DNA of 64,000 nt, from NCBI GenBank assembly GCA_000469685.2, contig LS997562.1:5892015-5956014 (forward strand), written 5' to 3'. Under the pieces are notes generated by a model that did no database searches, was not told the origin of the DNA, and saw only the letters and a list, made by a program, of their open reading frames with translations. Below, one piece after another: positions 13,021-23,442 of the stretch. The DNA comes from Haemonchus contortus. Taxonomy: Eukaryota; Nematoda; Chromadorea; Rhabditida; Trichostrongylidae. How positions within the stretch are numbered: the first letter of the stretch is position 1; the number at the start of each line of letters is the position of its first letter. Made by a program: the position numbers and the translations under genes.

Positions 13021-13275
13021 TTCTTACTGTTCTCTTCCTTTATTTATTATTTATTTATTTACTTATTTACTTACTTATGTTTTCTGTTTTATTTTCTTAT
13101 TTATTATTCAGTTTTTTATTTTCTTATTATTTATTAGTTTTTTACACTTCCCTTTCTTACTGTTATCTTCCTTTACTTATTATTTATTTATTTATTTATT
13201 TATATGTTTTCTGTTCTATTTTCTTCTTATTTATTCTTTAGTGTTTTATTTTCTTCTTATTTATTTTTTCTACAA
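13021..13275. repeat. T-rich minisatellite, two copies of a ~133-bp unit
   Basis: The segment beginning TTCTTACTGTTCTC at 13021 recurs as TTCTTACTGTTATC at 13154. Both are followed by matching TTTATT/TTACTTAT runs, a TATGTTTTCTGTT block and a TTATTTTCTT block. Two units of about 133 bp of low-complexity TTTA sequence result. The long open frames over it are a product of composition. Confidence 0.75.
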
Positions 13276-13954
13276 TTAATAAAGGTATGGAAGCAGTATT
13301 ATAACATTTTTATCTTCGCATTTAGTTAAAGTCACCCTGTTTTTGTTAGGTGCGCGATAACTGAATGCGCATTTTCAAGTTTCCACAACCCTTAAATGCA
13401 TTTTGTAGAGCATACTAACGTTTTGCTACTTCCTTGGGTAGAGTTCCCCTCCACTTTGTGAAAGTGTTTTCCCTCGGCAAAAATCCACACACTCTCCAAA
13501 TTCCAGTTCATCTAATCGAAAAACACGAACCTCGGATATCAATTAACACTGTCTCGGAGGCGTAAAATACTGCGCTTCAGCGTCACTTATCTGACTCCTG
13601 ATTAAACAAACATTTCCTTGGGGAGACTGTCTCCTTCCCTACCCTGGGCATTATGCATAAACCCTTAGTTGGCTTCACCTTTTTGTTGCGTCATACATTT
13701 CATGTTTCCGTTCCCAAATTTCCTACCGCACCTGATTACCGTAACGAGAAAGACGTCGTCTACCCACTGTATTCCTCATATACTACAAGGCAGTTTTCCG
13801 ACATCTCATCTACAGATGGCAAGATAGCCTTATTATCATTTCAACAAGTCCTTTATTCGGTACTTTAATAGAGAGATACTTGTTGAGTTCCATATTTATA
13901 ACGTACACTTGCAGAATATTTTTCTCTAATTCGCTGGTCTCTTGTCATCCCCGA

Positions 13955-16900
13955 TTACTTCTCTTCTTGCTTCTCCGCCTCCTTGGATCCTTTAGAATCC
14001 TTGGATCTGGAGTCTTTCGATTTGGAATCCTTGGATTTGGAGTCCTTGGATTTGGAGTCTTTGGACTTGGAATCCTTGGATTTTTGTTTGCCTTTCTTTT
14101 TCTTAGGTGTACCTTTCGCTGCCTTTCCAGCTTTTGTCTTGCCTGGCTGAAATTCGTCACTGATTAGGATCGAAACAGCACTGGATCGTGCTAGATTATT
14201 AGCGAGAAAATGTTTTATGAGGTACCTTTTTCATTCCTTTCGAAAGTTGGTACGAAATACCAATCATTAGTAGAATTATAATTATTATTGCACCGTAGAG
14301 CAATAGGTAACTCGGTGAAAAGAAAGCTGCAAAGAGGTTCAATTCTTCCAGCACCCATACTTCTCGTCTTTATTTCGAGATTGCAACATATGGTTTCAGT
14401 AGGGAAATGTGCCAGTGGGTTTTTTGTGAAAAGGGCTCCGAATGGTGAAGTATAGGAAGCCAACTGCTGTTAGCATCACGACCGAACCCGCTTCCTCGAA
14501 CCTCTTCTCCCTCCACCCCGTCCCTCCTTTCACCCCTCCCTTCCCCCCCCCCCCCCCCCCAAAGCCAACAGACATCACAAAAGAAAATGATCACTTACAA
14601 TAACACATTTCATCTGTTGCTTCATAGGCGCTCCTGTTACTTTGAAATGAGACGTTTATAGCATAAAAATAGCAATTTGTGTCGAACTTGAATCCAGGGG
14701 AGAGCTGAAACACGTCGAAATTCTCATTCATTCCGTAGAACAAGTCATCCATCTCATAAAGTTGATGAGTGGTGAGCATTTCGCATGGTAAGACAACTAT
14801 CTAGTGCAATCCACATTAGACAGGGGGCGCGGGGAGACAACTAGCTAACAACTGTCGCGCACTGCGAGTGGATCGCGCTATCACTATGTGTTTCTATAGA
14901 TTTCCTTTCTATACACTACATATAATTTGCTGTTCACATCAGTGAAAAACTAATTAAGGTTGTATCATCATTTGCAACTGAATTATTCGTTTTTTACTAG
15001 AATTTTCAATTTAGCCATCGTGATACACTACTTACTCTGTCGTGTGAATGGGGTGGCAGTACTTCTCCCCGAAATCACACGGTGAGCAGTAGTGGCTACC
15101 GTATCCACTGGGATTCCAAACATTCCCCTTCTTATGCGCTGCTGCACGCTACTGGGTCCGGCGAGTGCAACACGATTTTCGGGGAGAAGATACCATACCC
15201 GTGCGAATGGGCTACCCGTCTGCGCAGAAGTCCCGCTCCCATTCTACAATCTCCATCCTGAGAGTTCCTTTGCTCAATAGCGATGGATTTGCTCAGGCTT
15301 CACGAGCGAAATACCACATCCCTACCTTCCCTTTTTAGTTTTGTAGGGGACCAGAGCGATTCTACTGTGATTTTATACGATTGAGAACGATTCGGAAGGC
15401 TATCAGATGACTTACCCCTGCATCCACGCTACGTAAACCGCGATCTTCAGTCAATATACGATCCAAAACATATTTACCATCAGCCTACAAATGGATTGTT
15501 TCCTTGTGGATTCCATTTCAGAGGTATCAAGTTGACTTTCAAAATAACCTTTATATACTGCATTACTCGAAGGTTTTGGACAAAGTTCGGGTCGAATCGC
15601 GATCCATTTCTCATTTCAAAGCTCCAACTAACAATAACCCTTCTTCCACTTTCAGCTACGATCCTGACACGCACATCTTTTTCCTGAAAATTTCTACTGA
15701 CAAAGAGGGAACGTTCCTTCAGCAGTATTCATTGAACGTCGAGCATGGAAATCCCGTACACATACCCTTCGAGCACCGATCCCTTTGCCTCTTGGAGCTA
15801 CTACAGATTTTGCGACATCCACGGAGATCCATGACGACATTGGACTAGGTCCAGCTCCCGTCAAACATTGAACTGATGCCCAATACACCCCTGAAATATG
15901 CCATGATCTTATATCAGTTCGATGGCGAAAAACCCTCAAAGTCCTTGAATAGAATGACAAAACATAAGTTCAGATCCTTCAAGTCTTTTGACTTTAATGA
16001 AACCCGTATGGGAGATGCGCCGTGTATTCGACTTCAATTTAGAATCGAGTACATGTGTGGCCAGTAAAATGACTAACGGGAGTCAGGTGAATAGAGTGAA
16101 TACAATGGTATATTAAAGTAGAGGGAGGTTCCAAAGAAATGGATAAGGAGCCTTCAGCCTGTCAAGACCAAACGGACGTAAAAGTACTAATTTCTTCATG
16201 GAAAAGCAAGAGCATGAAAAGGCAAAAACATACTTCCACCGATGAGATCCTCGTATAGCACCTTGTCTACACGAGGAGCAGCAGTTTTCACTTTACAATC
16301 AATGTTGACCCTTTGTTCTAAGCATAAATACACCTAAAAATCGTAATTATTCCGGATCATGGCAAATTCTTCGTGCGACCTCATTGAATTTGGATGTTAC
16401 TATGACAGGGCTGAAGACAGATTGTACTCCAACGTCACAGGGATCGAGGTTTATTGGACCTTCTCATAATACTGTACCTCTACACTGCAAAAGTAGCCCC
16501 GTCTCAAACCGTTTCAAAGCCCTTCGGTAAAGGTACCATCGAGGAACTCGCATTCGCTCTAATGGAGGTCATTGTCCGTCATCGCTACCGCACAGCAAGT
16601 TGAATTTAAAGGAACAAGCAGAAGGGTTGGAGGGAGATGGCGTTGAAGCACAGGCTTTCCAAGGGGAGCTACGAAGGTCAGGGAGATCGTAATGGAATCC
16701 ATTTTTCGACTAAGGGAGCTAGGAGATGAACAAAACTCCTCAGCACCATGTTTAACCAACCACGACTAGCCACAATCTTGTCTACCAGACTCTCATCGCC
16801 CCTGAGTGATTGGATCGCTTCTGTGATTCTGATGCCACTGGCTTACCAAGTGAATTATGCCCCTTTATGAGTTTACTCCATGTCTGACGAATCTCGAGAA

Positions 16901-19900
16901 GTTGTTTACCCACCTTGCAGCCTAGATCGATGCCAGGAAGTTTATCCAGAGGTAATGGCTTGAACATAATATAGACTTCTGCAGGACTGTTCACTTTTGC
17001 CCCCACCACTGACGGTGCATCCGTGGGAGCTGAAACTCGTTCATAAGGCAAATAGTAAATCCTTCATTGATATCTGTTTCCAAAAAAATTCTCTTGCTAA
17101 AAGTCACACGAGGGTTAGGAAATGTGGGCAAAACTTCAGCCTCAGACAGGACTGAACCTCGTATCTTCCATTCAGAAGGCGACGGTAAGCGGGATTTCGG
17201 TGATGTTAGGGGACAGAGAGCACGGTGCACGGAGTACAAGTGCGGATCAAGTACTGTCCTAAGCCAAAGTTTTGTCCATAAATCATCACTGTTGTAAGAC
17301 CTTCGAGGATTCTGGTGGAGATAGGAGCAGTTAAAAATAACACCTCCCAGTAGAGTGTGAGAATTGAAGTGGATTTTGAGAGATAAAATCCTAAGAGCAG
17401 GAAACACACCCAATTCTGTTACATCGACGGTTACTTCATTGCTCGGAGGTCCCTCATACAATCCAATTGTCGCTACCACGATAACAAAATACTTCTCAGG
17501 TCTGTATTCTATCTTCCACTTCTGTAAAACATTTGTCAACCAATTTCTATGTAAAAATATGTGATATGTCTGGAATTCCACCAGATTTCTGTCTTAATTT
17601 TTCGAAATAGAAAACCAATCAACTGTTTTGTTAGAGATTTATATGCGACATTTACTACTTTACTTTCTTTACTATGCTCTTCCGTGGGGTGGAAAAGAGA
17701 GAGGCAGGGTGGGGAGAAGGTCTTCACCGAGCTGTTTCCAACACTTCTTAGTCGCCTTACTTCTGAGGTGCTTCTTACCGTTACCTATTGAAACTCCGGA
17801 CCGTTTTGATCGTGAATATCACTTATTACCACCTACCATTACTACACTGGTGTGCAAAACTTAGGGACGAAAGCAACTTTTGATTACTGTACCTCTGCCG
17901 GACGACAGAGCTCGATGAAATTTATACCATACCAATAGAGGACCATTACGGTGTTGCACAGGAAGCAACTGACAGAAAATCGAAATAAGACGAGCAGATA
18001 AGACATTTTTATTCAAAGGTACTTAATACACATAGTTCCTCACAATTTATCCTAGTACTTCAAATAAAGCGACACGGTTCCTAATAGGGTGTGTGGTCAC
18101 CGCAGACAGCAATAAATGCTTTGCAATGCGATCCCATACTTTCCACGAGGTTGGTGATGAGCTCCTGTGGTAAGGCATTCCACTCCTCAATCAGCACAAT
18201 TGACAATTTTGGGATGGTCACTGGTGCATTTGGACGTGTCGCAACGCGACAACTCAGTGCATCCTACAGGTGCACCATGGAATTTAGGTCGGGGGACGGG
18301 CAAGCCAACTCCATTCGCCGAATATGCTCTTAGGCCAAGAGCTTCTTCACATGTGCTGTCCGATACGGTCGAGCACTGTCATCCATAAAAATGAATCCAA
18401 TGGCAACAGCAGGCTTGGAAAGACGCACATGGGGAAGGAGTACCCGTCACAGTATCACTGACTGGTAAGGATTCCACGGTCAAGAATCTGGAGGTCAGTA
18501 CGGCTATGCATCATGATGCCTCTCCATACCTATACACCTCGACCACCAAAACGACCACGTTCGACAGTTTGTGGGAGAGTTGCGTGTTTCTACTTCTCGC
18601 TATATGAGAGTGAGTTCAAAATCATCACTCAGATTGAACCTGCTCCATACGTTAAGAGCACACGACTCCATTTCGTAACAGTCCATTCGCTATGCTCCTG
18701 GCACCACCCTAAACGGTCTCCCCGATGCACGAGGGTCAAAGGAACACAAAGTAATGGTCGTCGGACGAATAGACCACCACCGTGCGGTCGCCGTGCCACT
18801 GTAGTGGGTGAGATGGCTTGTTTAGGATTCCTGGTAAATGACATTGCAATCAAAGAGGCTGACTGACATGGATCTCTTCTTGCCTGCTGCACAATGTAGC
18901 GGTCATACCTCAGTGTAGTTGTTCTTGGTCGACCACCTCCTCTCCTTCGTGCAGCAATATCAGAGGTTCGGAGGGCTCTACGTGCACATGAAACAACGAT
19001 GCGAGTGATAATAGACTCCTGAGCTGCACTTGTCATGGTTCGACCTTTTTCGATATTCCCGATGATTCTTCCTCGTGCCAAGTCATCCAGAAGATGTCTG
19101 CGCGACATGATGTATAGAAGGATAACACCACAGTACTTGGTAGCTGCTGGCTGATTGAAAAAAAAATGTTCGTACCCATCAACTGTTTCGATTTGAGCGG
19201 GCAGCCATATTTCTCGCTTTATTTGAACTATTTCTTCACGAAAGGGAGTCTAGCTTCCTGTGCATAAACTTCATAGGTCTGGCAATATATTCCTACATTT
19301 TCATTTATTTCTACCAAGTCCTCAATGTTTTATGACACATTATCCATCCCGTCCCTAAGTTTTGCACACCAGTGTATTTTTATCCAATTATTTATATTGA
19401 TTGGAGTCTTTTTTCGAGTATTCTTCTCTTGCAGAAAGAAAAGTCACGTCCAATGCACTCACAGTGGTTTTTTCGGTTGCTTTGATTGTTTTGTTCAGGA
19501 CTTTCGAGCCTTTTTTCATGGTCATTACTCTGAAAACAACTTTTTTTCAGTCTATTGCGTCTACTTCTTTTCGCTCCTACCAACAAGAGGTCTTAAGGGA
19601 GCAACCAAACCAGTCTGACTGAATGCCGCTTTTCGTGAAGTGTACTATGTACGTGGCGCAGCCAAGGAAGATCACCCACAGCGAAACACAAACTATAGAG
19701 CAGCGGGACCACGGGGGAAAATACAAAGGTATAAAACCGATTCTGGTCAGGTGACCTTGCTCGAATGTTTCTCAAATCCAATCTCGAAACACTGTTCCAA
19801 CTAACCAGAGTCGGCTTCGAAAAAGGGCCTATTTGATGGATTTTGCAAAGCTTTTCAAAACAGAAGACATCTGATAAAAATTAAAAAGAGAAAAAGTTAA

Positions 19901-22664
19901 AAAGATCGAGATAGAGGAGAGCTGCGTGTGGACTATCCAACCAACCTCACTTCATATACTGGTTGTTCATCTTTTCGCATTCCTGTGGCATCCCATTTGA
20001 GGGTAATATCATTGAGATCGACTTCATGTTTGAGATCAATCACTTTGATATCGTCTACAGTCTCAAATGAGACTTCTTCTGAAATTCAGCAACTAAAACT
20101 CGGTATTTTCCTTGCATCCACAGAATTTCTTACCTTCTTCACTTTTACTAGTCAAATCGTCCACAAAAGTATCAGTAACCAACACTATGAATCTACCACC
20201 GTCGTTGTTGACGGCGTAAGTGACGTTCCCACTCTGAACAATGCCCTTCAGACACGACAGAAGTTTTAAGACAGGAAGTATGAGGTTTTTATGTTCCAGT
20301 GGCTAGACTTATAGAGTTACCTGTTCAGCTGTTTCAGTTATCATCTCCTCGGGGAAAACCAGCTTTTGTGACGAAAACTTTGATCCTAAAGCACATGGCA
20401 CATTCGCAATTGCTTGATTATTCGCATAAAAAGAATAAAAAACAGCAATGAATTAGGAATGCACAGGGATGAGAAACTTCTGCAATCCTCGGAGCATTTT
20501 TGCGGACATTTAGCGTGGGTCAGGCCTCGAGATTATAGCCTTCCCTTCGATCTACTGGAAAATTCTATTTTCGGTGAGTTATTCCGCACCCTTTTCTCTT
20601 CGCCGTTGACAGGAATAAGCGGGGCCGCCCATTGATGCAGCTAACCAAAGTTTCAGAATTTGAATACCAAAGTAACAGTCTATCAGATCAACAAAGCTCT
20701 CCACCCCTTTGAGGTCGACCAAGTGGTGCCGCGGTAGCGCCTCCTTATCCATACCTCTCGATAGGTCCTTGGAAGTGACGGAGAGCTAGGCTCAGTTGAG
20801 TTTCCGGTCAAATGTTATGGAAGACACCCAAGCCGTGGATGGGGGCATCATAAAGTATTTTCATAAATTTTCCAACCCAGATACGGACATCAAAATGCTC
20901 AGCTCACTTTCGCGTTGGCACGTATTCTATTGATTCCGCTTCCCATGAAATTTCTATTCCTCTTGGTCGAACATCAATCTTTTTCAGCACGACTTTGGGT
21001 TTTTGCGGAGCATCTGAGAAATTTGTTGAAATATTACTAAAAATCGACCACTATATTTCCTTCCTATATAGGAAATTGAAGGGTGTTATTAAAATAAAGC
21101 AGTAAAACAATACCATGCCCAAAACAAAAAAATAACCGAAATGATAGGTATCTACAGGAATGAGAACAAGTTGTCTACAGGAATGAGGACAGTCCTTCAG
21201 GAGAATAAGAAGAAGGAGAACCAAGCGTTTGTTTCGCCGCTGATCCGATTTTCAGTTATTGCTGGCTAGTTGTCTCGAAATTTTCTAAAACTTCTCTAAC
21301 CTAAGCAGCACGACACCAGTCCCACTGAAAAGGAGCACACGAGGGGAAATGAAGAAACCCCTGACGGCCAACATGTCTTTGTGCCGCTCGAAACAACCGG
21401 CATGTACCAAGTCAGAAGGGGAACTACTAAGCGATCAAGGGTCGAAAAACGTCACAGTGCGTACCTTTAAAAACCGTCACTGGAACCGTACTTGTATGCT
21501 TGAATTCTTTTTCATTTGGTCCCTTCACATAACATTTATACACTCCACTTTCTGTCGCATATTCATCTGATTGCGTACCAGTACAACGGGGCTGCTGTTT
21601 TACATTTCCGTCTTTGTCCTGGAATTGAACCTTAAACTTTTAAATATCAGCTTTTACTGTATTTGGGGATACGCCCGGGCTTTCAAATTAGTGGGTCGAG
21701 CTTCATACACATAAGGTAACTGTGGGACATTGTTATCCATTAAGATCGTATCCTTGGAAAGAAGGACGCGACATTGTCACCTGACCTGAGTTCAGAATTG
21801 GTTTCTAACATCATAATCACCTGAAGAAATGGGAAAAATTGTGTTCATCTCAATCACTTTTCCCATAAGCACTTTGACCCTCATTTGTTGACTTTTTTTT
21901 TTCGAAATACCGTGTTTTTCGGTACCGTTTCTTTGGAATTTTTGCATGTTTCTTCTACGGTGCTACGGTGTTCTATGAGGGGCTGTCAACCCAGTTCTAT
22001 TCGGCCTTGGTATAAATTTTAGTGTAGTTCATGTTCCCCCAGAACTAATCCTATTAGAGCCACTATAAGAGATATCGGAGCCATTTCTTGGGAATGCCTT
22101 GGTCATGGGGGAATGCAACCCAAATCATCGTACCGAACATCACCTTTAAGATTAAAAAGGTCTCTAAATTATAACCACAACTATTTTTTCAAAGGAAAAG
22201 TATCAAATCAAAGCTTTTCCTTTGAAAGGACTATCATATTTAATGAATATGGCACTAAGACTTTGACGGACGATGAAAAAAGAAAGGATCACATCAAGGG
22301 TCACGTCAAAATGCCACTCAATGGCTGCTTTCATAGTCCGCCGGCCGGCCGGCGTGCCGGCGGAGACAGTGCTAGGGGGAGGAGGAAGGCAGACAATGTA
22401 AGGCAAACAGTCCACGCCTCTTCGAAGGTTGTTTGTTTTCAGCCCCTCGAAGGGGCGTGGACTGTTGCGTGTTTGCCTATCTGTCTGCCTCCCTCCTCCC
22501 CCCTAGCACTGCCTCCGCCGGCACGCCGGCCGGCCGGCCGGCGGACTATGAAAGCAGCCAATAACTTACTTCGAAGTCCCAACGGCAATCATATAGCGTG
22601 GTTCTGTAACCCTCACAAATCAGATTAAATTTAGCACCATGTTTCAATATCAGCCTTTCCTCTG
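13955..22664 (-). CDS. Ig/fibronectin-III single-pass membrane protein (cell-adhesion receptor type), partial model
   Basis: Several minus-strand exons carry adhesion-module signatures. An Ig-like exon lies at about 22594-22664 (KFNLICEGYR...CRWDFE). Another at about 21450-21630 has ESGVYKCYVKG. FN3-type strands include GIEISWEAESIEY (about 20950), DITLKWDATGMRKDEQPVYE (about 19960), YFVIVVATIGLYEGPPSNEV (about 17450), DAPSVVGAKVNSPAEVYIMF (about 16990) and GVYWASVQCLTGAGPSP (about 15860). Near the 3' end a hydrophobic helix (LLLYGAIIIIILLMIGISY, about 14240-14310) is followed by the final exon 13955-14146. That exon encodes a Lys-rich tail with about six KSKDS-type repeats and a stop at 13955. 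Ig plus FN3 plus TM fits neuronal adhesion molecules such as the L1CAM or contactin type, but I cannot name the family member. The 5' exons are not found and may lie upstream of the retrotransposon. Exon joins in the middle are unresolved. Confidence 0.65.
15042..15208. mobile_element. short MITE, related to the element at 12541
   Basis: An inverted repeat of about 30 bp is formed by GTACTTCTCCCCGAAA at the left (ending about 15075) and TTTTCGGGGAGAAG at the right (from about 15176). Further imperfect pairing runs out through the GGGTA/TACCC-type ends. The element is about 167 bp, has no coding capacity and lies in an intron of the Ig/FN3 gene. It shares the ACTTCTCCCC core and CACACGG motif with the 12541-12937 element. 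Confidence 0.6.
17845..19374 (-). mobile_element. Tc1/mariner-superfamily transposon, full length, TA target duplication
   Basis: Perfect 25-bp terminal inverted repeats starting CACTGGTGTGCAAAAC bound a 1530-bp element. A TA dinucleotide flanks each end (17843-17844 and 19375-19376). The interior holds a degenerate minus-strand Tc1-type transposase. Size, TIRs and TA duplication are diagnostic of the superfamily. The insertion lies in an intron of the Ig/FN3 gene, in the same orientation as that gene. Confidence 0.93.
18081..19108 (-). pseudogene. Tc1-type transposase, inactivated
   Basis: The reading frame starts at 19108 (MSRRHLLDDLARGRIIGNIE) with an N-terminal helix-turn-helix region, then a GGGRPRTTTLRYDR linker and HRGDRLGWCQEHSEWT. 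This is the usual order in Tc1/Bari-like transposases. The frame is lost around 18629 where the first catalytic Asp motif should be. The second motif is visible in another frame (FMDDSARPYRTAHVKKLL, about 18370). It is followed by an in-frame TAA, then SPDLNSMVHL with TAG where a Trp is expected, and C-terminal sequence to a stop at 18081. At least one frameshift, two nonsense changes and an altered first DDE motif make it non-functional. Confidence 0.88.
22322..22560. mobile_element. long foldback (palindromic) MITE
   Basis: Arms of about 110 bp, 22322-22430 and 22447-22560, are near-perfect inverse copies separated by a loop of about 15 bp. The ends read TGGCTGCTTTCATAGTCCGC and its reverse complement, followed by a very GC-rich CCGG-repeat block. 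It lies about 30 bp downstream of the donor site of an Ig-domain exon on the minus strand. No target duplication is obvious. Confidence 0.85.
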
Positions 22665-23107
22665 AAAAATTTAGAAATATGAAATGTTATCAGGTTATTA
22701 GCGAGAAAACACTATCAATATCTGTAACAATTCGGTGCCTTCAAAAGGTGAATAAGCCGCCTCCACAAAAAAGACTTAGATTTCATAGTTTTCCAACCGT
22801 ACAACCCTAATCCTGGCGGCGACTATCTTTACAACCCCTTCCATCCTTTTTCTTATGTAGTAGTACTCGTAACTTCCAGATAATTGACTGTTCACGATGG
22901 CTCAGTCTTTCGTAAGTTCCAAGAGCGGTCAAAGATCGACCATGTAAGGCTACTGATCTTTTTACATAAGGAAAGATTGCAACATACAGAAAATGGTATC
23001 AAATCGCTTTGAACTTCTTACTCAGTTCCTTTATCTGCTACTCATCAAGATTCGGTCTTACACACAACAATGAACCTCCCGAACTGAGACAAAGTCCTTT
23101 AGATAAT

Positions 23108-23442
23108 TGTGAGATCATAGCAGTCATACGGTACGTCCCGCCAGAAGAGCACCCTTCACGCGGAAAGGTCTCGATCGGGCGGGACGTACCCTATAAAAGG
23201 CCGACCCCCGGTGCTGAGTCGTCTTTTTCTACATTGGTTTTCTACCCCCTCGACTTCCTAGAGTGACCCCACTCTAGCCCTGACCCCCCTCATTTCTTGC
23301 TCACTATTGTTTCGTTATTTTGTTCAATAAATTGTTGTTGTCGCGATTCGTCACCGGCCAGACCCTGGGAGGCGCCAGGATCATTCACCACTCCGCATTC
23401 AGGATAGGAAAAAGCCGCCTAGGATGCGGCCTGCACTCGACA
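23108..23442 (+). repeat. 5' LTR (335 bp)
   Basis: It starts TGTGAGATCATAG and ends CTCGACA, matching the 3' LTR throughout. It contains a TATA-like CCCTATAAAAGG at about 23190 (core promoter) and AATAAA at about 23326 (polyadenylation). It also has an internal inverted repeat, GGTACGTCCCGCC (about 23131) versus GGCGGGACGTACC (about 23178), that could form a hairpin just upstream of the TATA box. Confidence 0.95.

Larger units (their letters stand above)
11349..13954. other. gap between acid ceramidase and Ig/FN3 genes, with one weak candidate exon
   Basis: There is no firm gene. On the minus strand about 12110-12330 encodes a hydrophobic stretch (MVVTQIAYQFTQYALSATVI) after an ACAG acceptor-like site. 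It could be an exon of a membrane protein but has no partner exons I can join. The segment 11613-11665 carries a diverged copy of the dispersed GGATAAAGG repeat. A MITE-like inverted repeat (12541-12937) and a T-rich tandem repeat (13021-13275) fill most of the rest. Confidence 0.35.

Noticed and set aside
12839..13279. Plus-strand hydrophobic Phe/Leu-rich ORF suggesting a membrane protein
   Set aside because: It is a translation of the T-rich tandem repeat and MITE end, with no splice signals or codon-like composition.
18091..18866. Plus-strand ORFs in the Tc1 element
   Set aside because: They are antisense to the decayed transposase, whose motifs read on the minus strand.
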